From NCBI RefSeq assembly GCF_014303395.1, contig NZ_CP060298.1, forward strand, positions 3,305,001 through 3,369,000: a stretch of DNA of 64,000 nucleotides. The letters run 5' to 3'. Positions within the stretch are counted from its first letter, which is position 1. The number at the start of each line of letters is the position of its first letter. The notes beneath the pieces were generated by a model. It did not search any database, had not been told where the DNA came from, and saw nothing but the letters and a program-made list of their open reading frames with translations. The stretch is from Nakamurella sp. PAMC28650. GTDB lineage: Bacteria; Actinomycetota; Actinomycetes; Mycobacteriales; Nakamurellaceae. The position numbers and the translations under genes are program-made. Shown here piece after piece: positions 1 through 9,253 of the stretch.

Positions 1-741
1 ACGATCTTCCACCGGCTCCGGACGCCGCTGTCGACGTGGTTCGCGGCGATCTGGTTCATCACCTCGCAGAAGAACGGGATGTCCGCGCAAGGTCTGCAGC
101 GGGTGCTGGGTTTCGGATCCTACGAAACAGCGTGGGCGTGGCTGCAGAAGCTACGCCGGGCGATGGTCCGCCCCGAGCGGGAGTTGCTCTCCGGTGTGGT
201 GGAGTTAGATGAAGTGTTCATCGGCAACGAGTCTCGCGGCCGCGCAGGCGGCGTGAAGGACCACACCGCGGCGATGATCGCAGTGGAATCGATCCCCGGC
301 CGCAAGCTGGGCAGGGTCCGCATCGAGCTGGCCGAGACAGCCCGATCGGTCAGCATGCTCGGCTTCGCCGACCGCGTCATCGCCAAAGGATCAACGGTCA
401 GAACCGATGACGCCAACTACCTGAAGAAGCTGACCGCGGCCGGCTACGAGCACGTCGCGTTCGTCGGGACCGACAGCGCCGAGCCCGCCCACATCAACCT
501 CCCCGGCGTCCACATGGTCGCCTCGCTGCTCAAACGCTGGCTGACCGGCACCCTGCATTACGCGGTCTCCCAGGAGCACCTGGCCTACTACCTGGACGAA
601 TACACATTCCGGTTCAACCGACGCACCTCGAAGAGTCGCGGGCTTTTGTTCTACCGACTGTTGCAGCAGGCCGTGAACACAGACCCACACCCGCTCGCTG
701 AACTGCGCAATCCTGTTGCAGCAGTGGACGTCCCGTTCTGA
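1..741 (+). CDS. IS1595-family transposase, 5' truncated by window edge
   Basis: The reading frame is open from base 1, so the first internal ATG at 79 is not the start and the N-terminus lies outside the window. The visible part resembles the DDE domain of IS1595/ISXO2-type transposases: the segment VELDEVFIG carries a first catalytic Asp, RTDDANYL a second, and an HINLPGVHMVASLLKRWL-like stretch precedes the C-terminal block YLDEYTFRFNRR that is typical of the family. It would catalyse cut-and-paste transposition of its own element. It ends at a TGA at 739-741, and I could not identify a terminal inverted repeat downstream, so whether the element is complete is unknown. The family call is strong; activity is unknown. 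Confidence 0.85.
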   Translation, partial: TIFHRLRTPLSTWFAAIWFITSQKNGMSAQGLQRVLGFGSYETAWAWLQKLRRAMVRPERELLSGVVELDEVFIGNESRGRAGGVKDHTAAMIAVESIPGRKLGRVRIELAETARSVSMLGFADRVIAKGSTVRTDDANYLKKLTAAGYEHVAFVGTDSAEPAHINLPGVHMVASLLKRWLTGTLHYAVSQEHLAYYLDEYTFRFNRRTSKSRGLLFYRLLQQAVNTDPHPLAELRNPVAAVDVPF

Positions 742-992
742 ACTTTACTCAAGCAGCTACCCAGTACATCTGTTCTCATTCTATCGCCGGTCTGGGGTAA
801 AGCAAGTGCAAAAACCGGAAACTTCATCCATGCAGAGGCACCAGAGAGGCTGCTGGGACAAGGGTTCACTGACGTGACGTGACGGGCCGACATGAAGCCA
901 GGCACTACCGAAAGCAAAAGGTGCCGAAGCCCGGTGATGCCGGTCGCACCCGAGGACAGTGCACCACTCTTTAGGGCATCCCTCTTTCGATC
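742..992. other. Intergenic stretch with no recognisable feature
   Basis: This is the stretch between the transposase stop and the 14-bp tandem repeats. It is less GC-rich than its surroundings. I see no credible coding frame, RNA gene or clear inverted repeat. It probably contains the right end of the IS1595-type element and eroded flanking DNA. Confidence 0.4.
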
Positions 993-1062
993 AGTACGTG
1001 CGGATGAGTAGGTGCGGATGAGTACGTGTTGATGAGTACTTGTCGGCGAGTACGCGACACGG
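993..1062. repeat. Five tandem 14-bp degenerate repeats
   Basis: The unit AGTACGTGCGGATG starts at 993, 1007, 1021, 1035 and 1049 with exact 14-bp spacing and progressive decay. The AGTA start is kept in all five copies, and the first three differ by only one or two bases. The array lies between an IS1595-type transposase and rarA and partly overlaps a possible gene remnant. Confidence 0.85.
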
Positions 1063-1245
1063 TGGGTCGAGAGCTTCGCCCGGACTCCCCGCTCCGAGCT
1101 CAACCCCGCGGCCAACATCTCGGCCCAGGCTGACCCGACGCGTGACCCGACGCCGACCCCGACGCCCGACCAGACACCGACGCCCGACCAGACGCCTGAC
1201 TCCACGGGACGCCGCCGGCGCCGCCGGGGCGGGAGCGGCCGGTAG
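1036..1245 (+). pseudogene. Possible 3' remnant of a gene with a Thr/Pro/Asp/Gln-rich tail
   Basis: After two in-frame stops just upstream (about 1030-1035), this frame is open to a TAG at 1243-1245. It reads as protein-like sequence (for example ATRWVESFARTPRSELNP) followed by a tail of repeated TPTPDQ units (about 1150-1195) and an Arg-rich end. No convincing start codon or ribosome binding site is visible, and the 14-bp repeats run into its 5' end. It could be the truncated C-terminus of an ancestral gene destroyed by IS activity, or chance coding of a repetitive tract. I do not recognise a family. Confidence 0.3.
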
Positions 1246-1248
1246 CCT
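1243..1248 (+). promoter_or_regulatory. -10 element for leaderless rarA
   Basis: TAGCCT ends 6 nt before the GTG start of rarA, the spacing expected if transcription begins at the start codon itself. Its TAG is also the stop codon of the remnant frame upstream. No Shine-Dalgarno sequence is present between the two. Confidence 0.5.
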
Positions 1249-1254
1249 GCCCTC

Positions 1255-2682
1255 GTGACCGATACCGAGCCCGGGCTGTTCGGGCACGACGCCGAGGACG
1301 GGGGGGCCGGACCCGATCCAGCGGGTCCGACAGGCCCGGTCCACCAGCAGCCCCGGTTCGATACTCAGGCCCCGCTCGCGGTGCGGATGCGCCCGCGCAC
1401 CCTGGACGAGGTGGTGGGCCAGAAGCATCTGCTGGGGCCCGGGGCACCTCTGCGGCGTCTGGTCGAGGGTGGTTCGCCGTCGTCGATGTTGCTCTACGGT
1501 CCGCCCGGCACCGGCAAGACCACGCTGGCCACGCTGGTGGCGGGCGCCACCGGGCGTCGCTTCGCCCAGCTCTCAGCCCTGTCCGCCGGTGTCAAGGAGG
1601 TACGGGCAGTCATCACCGACGCCTCGAACGCGCTCAGGCGGACCGGCGAGCAGACCGTGCTGTTCATCGACGAGGTGCACCGCTTCTCCAAGACGCAGCA
1701 GGATTCGCTGCTGGGCGCGGTGGAGAACCGCACCGTCATCCTGATCGCGGCGACCACCGAGAACCCCTTCTTCGCAGTGGTGTCGCCGCTGCTCTCCCGG
1801 TCTCTGGTCCTCCAGCTCCAACCTCTCGCCGACGACGAGGTGGGCGACCTGCTGGATCGCGCGATGACGGACGAGCGCGGCCTGGACGATCGCCTCACCC
1901 TCGAGCCGGAGGCCCGCACCCACATTTTGGCGCTGGCCGGCGGCGACGCCAGGAGAGCGCTGACCGCGCTGGAGGCGGCGGCCGACAGCGTCGAGAACGA
2001 GAACGGCGAGGTCATCGACCTGACGGCGGTGGAGCGGGCGGTCAACCGGGCGGCAGTGAGGTACGACCGCGACGGGGACCAGCACTACGACGTCACCAGT
2101 GCGTTCATCAAGTCGATCCGCGGCAGCGACGTGGACGCCGCTCTGCACTACCTGGCCCGGATGCTGGAGGCGGGGGAGGATCCCCGATTCATCGCCCGCC
2201 GCTTGATGATCCACGCCTCGGAGGACATCGGCATGGCCGATCCGACGGCCCTCCCGGTCTGCGTCGCGGCCGCCCAGGTGGTGCAGCTCGTCGGCCTGCC
2301 CGAGGCCCGGATCGGTCTGGCCCAGGCCACCATCCACCTGGCCACCGCACCCAAGTCGAACGCCGTCGTGATGGCGATCGACGCCGCGATGGCCGACGTC
2401 CGGTCCGGCCGGATCGGATCGGTACCGCCATCGCTCCGGGACGGGCACTACCCGGGCGCGGCCAAGTTGGGCAACGCCCAGCGCTACCTGTACCCGCCTG
2501 ACGTCCCCGGAGGCGTCGCCGAGCAGCAGTACCCGCCCGACGAGTTGGTCGGCCGCGACTACTACACCCCGGTCGGGCGCGGCGCCGAGCGCCCGGTCGC
2601 CGAGCGGCTGCCGCTGATCCGTCGCACCATCAGGGGTACCAAGGATCGAGTGGACCAGCACGACACCAGGGAGAAACCGTGA
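1255..2682 (+). CDS. rarA: Replication-associated recombination protein A (AAA+ ATPase)
   Basis: The 475-residue product is a RarA/MgsA/WRNIP1-family AAA+ ATPase, which acts at stalled replication forks with the clamp-loader and SSB machinery in the cytoplasm. The Walker A GPPGTGKT lies at about residues 82-89 and the Walker [10 protein letters not shown] at about 136-144. The C-terminal tetramerisation region is recognisable through [14 protein letters not shown]. The family is usually 430-460 residues; the extra length is an acidic, Pro-rich N-terminal extension of about 38 residues. The GTG start is chosen because a -10 box ends 6 nt upstream. The stop overlaps the next start by 4 bp, so the oxidoreductase gene is probably translationally coupled. 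Confidence 0.93.
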   Translation: MTDTEPGLFGHDAEDGGAGPDPAGPTGPVHQQPRFDTQAPLAVRMRPRTLDEVVGQKHLLGPGAPLRRLVEGGSPSSMLLYGPPGTGKTTLATLVAGATGRRFAQLSALSAGVKEVRAVITDASNALRRTGEQTVLFIDEVHRFSKTQQDSLLGAVENRTVILIAATTENPFFAVVSPLLSRSLVLQLQPLADDEVGDLLDRAMTDERGLDDRLTLEPEARTHILALAGGDARRALTALEAAADSVENENGEVIDLTAVERAVNRAAVRYDRDGDQHYDVTSAFIKSIRGSDVDAALHYLARMLEAGEDPRFIARRLMIHASEDIGMADPTALPVCVAAAQVVQLVGLPEARIGLAQATIHLATAPKSNAVVMAIDAAMADVRSGRIGSVPPSLRDGHYPGAAKLGNAQRYLYPPDVPGGVAEQQYPPDELVGRDYYTPVGRGAERPVAERLPLIRRTIRGTKDRVDQHDTREKP

Positions 2683-3647
2683 CAAGAGCGATCAGCATTG
2701 CGCACGCAGGCGGACCCGAGGTACTGGTCGAGTCCGAGATCACGCTTCCTGCACCAGGTCCCGGGCAAGCGCTTCTCGCGATCACCGGTGCGGGGATCAA
2801 CTTCATCGACATCTACCGCCGTAGTGGTGTGTATCCGATGGCGCACCCCTACACCCCCGGGACAGAGGGTGCCGGATCGGTGCTCGCGGTGGGCGACGGC
2901 GTCACCGAGGTGTCGGTCGGAGACCGGGTGGCCTGGTCGGACATCCCCGGCTCGTACGCGGCCGCCACCGTCGGCGCGGTCGAGCGGCTGATCCCGGTCC
3001 CGGACGGGGTCGACGATTTGCAGGCCGCCGCATTCCCGTTGCAGGGCCTCACCGCGCACTACCTGGCTGCCGACTCCCACCCGATCGTGCCCGGCGACAC
3101 GGTGCTGATCCACGCCGGGGCCGGAGGCGTCGGGTTGCTGCTCACCCAGATCGCGAAGATCAAGGGCGCCACCGTGATCACCACCGTATCGACCGCGGCC
3201 AAGGGTGAACTCTCCAAGGGCGCCGGTGCGGACCACGTGCTCATCGGCTACGAGGGTTTCACCGGCAAGGTCAGAGAACTGACCGGCGGCGCGGGCGTGC
3301 AGGCGGTGTACGACGGGGTCGGCAAGGACACCTTCGACGGGTCGCTGGACGCGCTGGCCCGTCGCGGGATGTTGGTGCTGTTCGGCGGGTCGAGCGGTCA
3401 GGTGCCCCCGTTCGACCCGCAAAGGCTCAATCGCGGTGGGTCTCTGAGCCTGACCCGCCCGACCCTCGTCGACTTCACCGTCACGCGGGCGGAGATGCTG
3501 GGCCGGGCCACGGAGTTGCTCGGTTGGATCGCCGACGGCCGGCTGGAGGTGACCGTCGGCGCGACCTACCCCCTGGCCGATGCGGCGAAGGCACACGAGG
3601 ACCTCGCCGCCCGCCGGACCACCGGCAAGCTGGTACTGCTGCCGTAG
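2679..3647 (+). CDS. Zinc-independent NADPH:quinone oxidoreductase (MDR superfamily)
   Basis: This is a 322-residue medium-chain dehydrogenase/reductase of the quinone oxidoreductase (zeta-crystallin) group. The N-terminal GroES-like half runs to about residue 125. The Rossmann half opens with AGAGGVG at about 146-152, the nucleotide-binding glycine motif, and the family signature around YTPGTEGAG is present at 58-66. Catalytic zinc ligands are absent, as expected for this branch. The likely reaction is NADPH-dependent one-electron or hydride reduction of quinones or enones in the cytosol; the substrate is unknown. The GTG start overlaps the rarA TGA (GTGA), which argues for co-transcription with rarA. 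Confidence 0.88.
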   Translation: MTRAISIAHAGGPEVLVESEITLPAPGPGQALLAITGAGINFIDIYRRSGVYPMAHPYTPGTEGAGSVLAVGDGVTEVSVGDRVAWSDIPGSYAAATVGAVERLIPVPDGVDDLQAAAFPLQGLTAHYLAADSHPIVPGDTVLIHAGAGGVGLLLTQIAKIKGATVITTVSTAAKGELSKGAGADHVLIGYEGFTGKVRELTGGAGVQAVYDGVGKDTFDGSLDALARRGMLVLFGGSSGQVPPFDPQRLNRGGSLSLTRPTLVDFTVTRAEMLGRATELLGWIADGRLEVTVGATYPLADAAKAHEDLAARRTTGKLVLLP

Positions 3648-3651
3648 TGGC

Positions 3652-4182
3652 TCAGGCCGCCGGACAGCTGGTTCCCACGGCGATCTCGACCTTGCAGAAA
3701 TTGCTCGACCAGGCGGCCTTGGCCCCGGCGTCGCCGATCCGATAGACCTGGATCACCGCCACCACCGCGATGGCGAGGGCCAGCACCCCGACCGCGATCT
3801 TCGTCGCCGACGACCCGAGCACGGCCGGACCCTTCTCCCGACCGAGAAGGTGCGGGATGCCCCAGGCCGCCAGCGCCAGGACGAACAACCCGATGGCCCA
3901 CGGGGTCAGCCCGTCACCGATGCGGATGTGCGTCAGGATCAGCTGGCCGTTGGCCGTTTTCGGATCGATGTAGACGTGATGCTGCAACCACTGTCCGGCG
4001 TTGGTGGTGATCGGGACGCAGATCAGGGCCAGCAGTGCGATCACGGGGGTGGCGATCCCGAGGCGCACGCGCGCCGCGGGCCACACCGCGGACAGCACGG
4101 TCAGCAGGGCCGCCACCGGGATTCCGACGACGACGAGGTGGATCAGCAGGATGTGGGCCGGAAGTCCGTTGAACTCGGTCAT
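3652..4182 (-). CDS. DUF2231-type integral membrane protein
   Basis: The 176-residue product has four predicted membrane helices, at about residues 10-32, 40-58, 90-110 and 125-147. Its start, MTEFNGLPAHILLIHLVVV, matches the beginning of DUF2231 proteins, whose conserved His residues in helix 1 (PAHILLIHLVV) suggest metal or heme contact; the function is unknown. ATG at 4180-4182 is chosen because homology begins there, although the frame stays open far upstream as an antisense shadow of alaS. The stop lies 4 bp beyond the convergent oxidoreductase stop, so the two 3' ends nearly touch. Confidence 0.8.
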   Translation of the reverse strand: MTEFNGLPAHILLIHLVVVGIPVAALLTVLSAVWPAARVRLGIATPVIALLALICVPITTNAGQWLQHHVYIDPKTANGQLILTHIRIGDGLTPWAIGLFVLALAAWGIPHLLGREKGPAVLGSSATKIAVGVLALAIAVVAVIQVYRIGDAGAKAAWSSNFCKVEIAVGTSCPAA

Positions 4183-4302
4183 CGGTACAGCATGGCGGAT
4201 GAAGCGCGATCTGCCCGTGGAAACGGGCGACGGATCGCGGCGGGTGGCCGGGTACGCTGGCCAGGCAGTGTCATGCGGACCTTCGAAGGGACATCGCCGA
4301 CC

Positions 4303-4659
4303 GTGAAGCGCATCTACTACTTCTCCGCAGGGGTCGCCCTGGGTGCAGTCGCCACCCGGCGTACCCGGCGGGCGAAGGAAGCCGCCCGCGCCGCACTCGC
4401 TGCGAAGTTGACGCCGTCGGCCATCGCGGCGGACGTGGCGGACGCGATCGCCGAGCTCGGCAATGCGGTCGGCTCGTTCGCCGCCGACATCCGTCAGGGG
4501 GCCGCCAATCGCCGCGCCACCTATCGCCCGATGATCGACAACATGACCGGATCGATCGCCATGATGGCCCCTGATCAGGTCGGCCCCGCCCATCCTCTGG
4601 ATGCGATCGTGGCCGGCGGACCCGAGGTCTCCGCCGAACCCGGCCGTCGCTCCGCCTGA
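4303..4659 (+). CDS. DUF6167-type small protein preceding alaS
   Basis: The 118-residue product begins VKRIYYFSAGVALGAVATRR, a short membrane-anchor-like segment followed by a basic stop-transfer sequence, then an Ala-rich amphipathic region and a polar tail. Small proteins with this start sit directly upstream of alaS across Actinomycetota and are grouped as DUF6167; their function is unknown. GTG at 4303 is chosen by similarity, with GAAGGG upstream. An ATG at 4273 in the same frame is an alternative. A -10-like TACGCT at 4253-4258 would give a leader of roughly 40 nt to the GTG. The gap to alaS is 57 bp and the same transcript probably continues. Confidence 0.72.
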   Translation: MKRIYYFSAGVALGAVATRRTRRAKEAARAALAAKLTPSAIAADVADAIAELGNAVGSFAADIRQGAANRRATYRPMIDNMTGSIAMMAPDQVGPAHPLDAIVAGGPEVSAEPGRRSA

Positions 4660-4716
4660 GCCATCACCCGCCCGGCTGGTCCTTGGTCCTGCCGCGCCCA
4701 TCCGAAGAAGGACACC

Positions 4717-7401
4717 TTGCAGACCCACGAGATCCGACGTCGATTCCTGGAGCACTTCGAGCGGGCGGGGCACACCTACGTCCCGTCGGCCTCGCTGGTG
4801 TCCGATGATCCGACGCTGCTGTTCACGGTGGCCGGCATGCAGCAGTTCAAGCCCTACTTCCTCGGACAGAGCACGCCGCCGTTCTCCCGGGCGACCAGCG
4901 TGCAGAAGTGCGTCAGGACCCTGGACATCGACAACGTCGGCATCACCACGCGTCACAACACGTTCTTCCAGATGGCCGGCAACTTCTCCTTCGGCGACTA
5001 CTTCAAGTCCGGCGCCATCAAGCACGCCTGGGAGCTCGTCACCAACTCCCAGGACGACGGCGGGTACGGCTTCGACCCCGAGAAGATCTGGGTGACGGTC
5101 TACGAGACCGACGACGAGGCGATCAGGCTCTGGCAGGAGATCGCCGGCCTGCCCGCCGAGCGCATCCAGCGGCTCGGGATGGCTGACAACTTCTGGTCGA
5201 TGGGTACGCCGGGCCCGTGCGGCCCGTGCTCGGAGATCTACTACGACCGCGGACCGGAGTTCGGGCCCGACGGCGGCCCCGCGGTCTCGGACAGCCGATA
5301 CCTGGAGATCTGGAACCTGGTCTTCATGCAGGACATCCGCGGCGAGTCGGCGGGTGGTGGCAAGGATGACTTCCCGATCCTCGGGCCGCTCCCGCAGCAG
5401 AACATCGACACCGGTCTCGGCATCGAGCGGGTCGCCTTCCTGCTCCAGGACGTCGACAACGTCTACGACACCGATCTGTGCCGTCCGATCATCACCGCGA
5501 TGGAGGACGCGTCGGGAGTCAAGTACGGGGCGTCCAGCGAAACGTCGGACGACGACGTGAAGATGCGCATCATCGCCGACCACAGCCGGTCGGCGGTGAT
5601 GCTGATCTCCGACGGCGTGACCCCTGGTAACGAGGGCGGCGGGTACGTCCTGCGCCGGCTGATCCGCCGGGCCGTGCGGTCCGCCCGTCTGCTCGGCGTC
5701 ACCGATCCGGTGATGAGCAAGCTGGTGACGGTCGTCTCCGGCCTGATGAGCGACTCCTACCCGGAGATCGCCGACGACCTCGTCCGCATCGAGCGGGTGG
5801 CCGTCGCCGAGGAGAACGCCTTCCTCAAGACGATCGCCTCCGGGTCGAAGCTGTTCGAGACCGCCGCGGCGCAGACCAGGGCCGCCGGGCGCAGCCAGGT
5901 CGACGGTTCCACCGCCTTCGTCCTGCACGACACCCAGGGCTTCCCGCTGGACCTGACGCTCGAGATGGCGGCGGAGGCGGGTCTGACCGTCGACACCGTG
6001 GAGTTCGACCGACTCATGCAGGAGCAGCGCAGCCGGGCGCGCGCGGACTCCAAGGCACGCAAGGGCGGGCTGGAGGATCTGACGGTCTACCGGCAGCTGC
6101 TGGATGCCGGTCCGACCGAGTTCACCGGCTACGACGAGCTCGAATCCGAGGGCACCATCCGCGGCGTGATCTCCGACGGCGAGCGGGTCGGCTCGGCCGG
6201 CGAGGGTCGGGTCGTCGAGGTGGTGCTGGACCGGACGGCGCTGTACGCCGAGTCCGGTGGTCAGGACTCCGACGCCGGAACCATTGTCGGCGAAGGCTTC
6301 TCGGCCGAGGTACTGGACGTGCAGAAGGTCGATCGCAAGTTGTGGGTGCACAAGGTGCGGATCCTGCACGGTGAGCTGACCGAGGGCGCCGGCGTGCTGA
6401 GCAAGGTCGATCCGGACTGGCGACTCGGCGCGCGCCAGGCGCACAGCGGCACCCACGTGGTCCATGCGGCGCTGCGTGAGGTGCTCGGACCGGAAGCCCT
6501 GCAGGCCGGTTCCTACAACAAGCCGGGCTACCTGCGGCTGGACTTCTCCTGGTCGAGTTCGCTGTCGCCGGAAACCAGGAGCGAGATCGAGGAGGTCTCC
6601 AACCGGGCGGTCCGCAGCGATCTCGGCGTGCGGGTCCTCTACGGCACCCAGCAGGAGGCCCAGCGGATGGGCGCGATCGCGTTGTTCGGCGAGACCTACG
6701 ACGACACCGTCCGGATCGTCGAGATCGGCGGCCCCTGGTCGGTCGAGCTCTGCGGTGGCACCCACGTGCAGCACTCGAGCCAGATCGGTCCGATCGCGCT
6801 GACCGCCGAGTCCTCGATCGGCTCCGGGGTCCGCCGGGTCGAGGCGGCCGTCGGGATCGAGGCCTTCCACCGGCTCGCGGCCGAGCGCACGCTGCTGAAT
6901 GCCGTCGCGGGTTCGCTCAAGGTCCAGCCGGCCGATCTGCCGGCGCGCGTCGAGACGCTGGTCGAGCGTCTGCGGGTGGCCGAGAAGGAGCTGGAGAAGT
7001 TCCGGGCCGCAGCGGCTCTCGCGTCGGCGGGAACGTTGGCCGATGCCGCCGCACCGGTCGGCGATGTGTTCCTCGTCGCAGCCTCGGCTCCGGAGGGCAC
7101 CTCGGCGAACGATCTGCGGACGCTGGCCACCGATGTGCGCGGCCGGCTGAACGGCCGCCCCGGGGTGGTCGCGTTGTTCGCGCCGTCCGGTGACACCGTG
7201 GCCTTCGTGCTGGCGCTGACCCCCGAATCCACCGGTGCTCACGGTCTCAGGGCCGGTGATCTGGTGAAATCGTTCCTGCCGGCCATCGGCGGGCGAGGCG
7301 GTGGGCGGCCGGACCTCGCGCAGGGCGGCGGGACGAATCCGGCCGGCATCGCTGACGCGATCGCCGCGCTGAAGAAGGACCTGGGCGGCACTGCGCGGTG
7401 A
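4717..7401 (+). CDS. alaS: Alanyl-tRNA synthetase
   Basis: The 894-residue enzyme charges tRNA-Ala with alanine and removes mischarged Ser and Gly. The class II catalytic domain occupies roughly residues 1-260, the tRNA-recognition region about 260-450, the editing domain with the zinc-binding pair HSGTH (about 575) and CGGTH (about 680), and then the C-Ala region ending in the Gly-rich [14 protein letters not shown]. Length is normal for the family. The start is TTG at 4717, with GAAGAAGGA 5-13 nt upstream as the ribosome binding site. The TGA overlaps the GTG of ruvX by 4 bp, beginning a chain of overlapping genes that runs to aroE. Confidence 0.98.
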
Positions 7402-7940
7402 GGTCCACGTCAGGCGGCGACGCCGCATCCGACGACACGCCCGGACCACTACCGCGCCAGGGTGTACGTCTGGGTGTCGACGTCGGTAGCGTGCGGGTGG
7501 GGGTCGCGCGAAGCGATCCCCACGGCATTCTGGCCACCCCGGTGGTGACCCTGGCCCGTGACGAGACGGGCGGGTCCGACCTGGACTCGTTGCGCGACCT
7601 CGTCGCCGAACTGGAAGTGGTGGAGGTGGTGGTGGGTCTGCCCAGGACTCTGCGAGGTGCGATCGGATCGGCGGCCACGTCGACCCGGTCCTACGGGGCG
7701 CTTCTCTCCGCGCGGATCGCACCGGTCCCCGTCGTGTTCGTCGACGAACGGCTGACGAGCGTCACCGCGAACCGGATGCTCGCCGAGCAGGGTATCCGGG
7801 AGAAGTCGCGTCGCGCGGTGATCGACCAGGCCGCGGCCGTCGCCATCCTCCAGGTCCGGCTCGACACGTTGTCGGCCGACCGGCGGCAGGCGGACCGGCG
7901 GCAGGCGGACCGGCGGCAGGCCGACCGGGGCCGCGGATGA
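7398..7940 (+). CDS. ruvX: Holliday junction resolvase-like RuvX/YqgF
   Basis: This is a 180-residue RNase H-fold protein of the YqgF/RuvX family, implicated in maturation of the 5' end of 16S rRNA and in Holliday junction processing. The family landmarks are [15 protein letters not shown] near residues 25-39 (first catalytic Asp), [11 protein letters not shown], and [12 protein letters not shown]. An N-terminal extension of about 25 residues precedes the fold. The C-terminus is unusual: it ends in ADRRQ repeated in tandem, encoded by a 15-bp DNA repeat. The gene is coupled to alaS and to mltG by 4-bp overlaps. Confidence 0.93.
7878..7922 (+). repeat. Three tandem 15-bp repeats inside ruvX
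   Basis: The unit GACCGGCGGCAGGCG occurs at 7878, 7893 and 7908 (the last copy has one change), followed by a partial fourth copy at 7923. Each in-frame unit adds five residues, DRRQA, to the RuvX C-terminus. The array sits immediately before the mltG start. Confidence 0.85.
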
Positions 7941-9253
7941 GCGACCAACTCGGCCTGTTCGACCGGCACGGTGAGGACGACACCGGCGAACTCGATCTGG
8001 ACGACCTGCGCGCCGCGCTGACCAGGACCGCCGCAGCGGCCCCGACCCAGCGCCGTCCTCCTGGTGTTCCGCGCCGGGAACAGCGAGCGGCCCGGCTGGC
8101 CGCCGCCCGGCGCCGGAAGCGCCGCACCCGCCAGACGGTGCTGGCCGTGGTCGTCCTGCTGCTGCTGATCGCCGGTGGTGTGGTCGCCTTCAAGTGGTGG
8201 CGCACCGATTCGACGGCGATCCCGGATTTCCAGGGCACCGGAACGACCGAGACGGTGGTGCGGGTGTCGGGCGGGGACTCGCTCACCGACATCGCCGACA
8301 CGCTGGCCACCGACAACGTGGTGGCCTCCTCGAAGGCGTTCGTCGCTGCTGCGTCCAACAACGCGGACGTCGCGAAGATCAAGACCGGTTTCTACAAGGT
8401 CCGGCTCCATGCCTCCGCGGCCGCGGCGGTCACCGCGTTGACGGCGTCGACCGCCCGGGTGGGGGAGTTGCGCTTGATCCCGGGTCAGCAACTGGCCGAC
8501 GTCACGGCGAAGAACGGCAAGGTCACCGACGGCTACATCTCTCAGATCACCAAGGCCGCCTGCGTACCGCTGAACGGGGTGAGCAACTGCTTCGATGCCG
8601 CTGCGCTCTGGCAGGTCGAGCAGACCGCCGACCCCAAGGACCTCCGGGTGGTCAGCTGGGCCTGGAATGCGATCGCCAAGGCTCCGGATCCCAAGAAGAG
8701 GCTCGAAGGCATGTTGGTGCCGGGCGACTACGACATCCAGCCGGGTTCCACCCCGCTGGAGGCCCTCCAGCAGGTCATGCAGGCCTCGGCCGCGAACTGG
8801 AACGCCACCGACATCGTCGCCGACGCCGCCGCGGTCTCGCGGTCCCCCTACGACGTCGCGATCGTGGCTTCGTTGATCGAGCGGGAAGGCAACTCCACCA
8901 GCATGACGAAGGTCGCGAGGGTGACCTACAACAGGCTCGCGATCAGCATGAGACTGCAGTTCGACTCGACGGTGGACTACGCGCTGGGCAAGTCCCAGGT
9001 GTCCACCACCAGCGCCGAGCGCGAGAACCCGTCTCCGTACAACACCTACCTCAGGGCCGGGTTGCCGCCCACGCCGATCACGTCGCCCGGTCCCGCGGCG
9101 CTGGACGCAGCCCTCAATCCGGACGACGGCAACTGGCTGTTCTTCGTCAAGATCGCGCAGGGGCAGAACGGAGCTTTCTGCTTCTCGCAGACCTTCGCCC
9201 AGCACACCAAGTGCGTCGCGCAGGCCAGGGCGGCCGGCGTGTTCGGCGGATGA
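7937..9253 (+). CDS. mltG: Endolytic peptidoglycan transglycosylase MltG (YceG)
   Basis: The 438-residue product is a membrane-anchored lytic transglycosylase that cleaves nascent glycan strands and so sets their length. An Arg-rich cytoplasmic N-terminus of about 60 residues leads into one membrane helix (about residues 62-84, VLAVVVLLLLIAGGVVAF). A LysM-like subdomain follows, then the YceG domain with the catalytic Glu in SLIEREGNS (about residue 315) and the family end block YNTYLRAGLPPTPI. The ATG overlaps the ruvX stop (ATGA) and its own TGA overlaps the aroE ATG. This ruvX-mltG-aroE order is widespread in actinobacteria. Confidence 0.95.
   Translation: MSDQLGLFDRHGEDDTGELDLDDLRAALTRTAAAAPTQRRPPGVPRREQRAARLAAARRRKRRTRQTVLAVVVLLLLIAGGVVAFKWWRTDSTAIPDFQGTGTTETVVRVSGGDSLTDIADTLATDNVVASSKAFVAAASNNADVAKIKTGFYKVRLHASAAAAVTALTASTARVGELRLIPGQQLADVTAKNGKVTDGYISQITKAACVPLNGVSNCFDAAALWQVEQTADPKDLRVVSWAWNAIAKAPDPKKRLEGMLVPGDYDIQPGSTPLEALQQVMQASAANWNATDIVADAAAVSRSPYDVAIVASLIEREGNSTSMTKVARVTYNRLAISMRLQFDSTVDYALGKSQVSTTSAERENPSPYNTYLRAGLPPTPITSPGPAALDAALNPDDGNWLFFVKIAQGQNGAFCFSQTFAQHTKCVAQARAAGVFGG

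Noticed and set aside
1129..1200. Possible CRISPR-like array (repeated CCGACGCCCGACCAGA-type units)
   Set aside because: Units are adjacent without unique spacers and translate as TPTPDQ repeats. No cas genes are present in the window.
742..1254. A complete second end of the IS1595-type element
   Set aside because: I could not find a matching terminal inverted repeat or target duplication, because the left end is outside the window.
3652..7722. A 1356-codon minus-strand open frame
   Set aside because: Nearly all of it lies antisense to alaS and reads as Arg/Gly/Asp/His-rich low-complexity sequence. Only its last 176 codons are the real DUF2231 gene.
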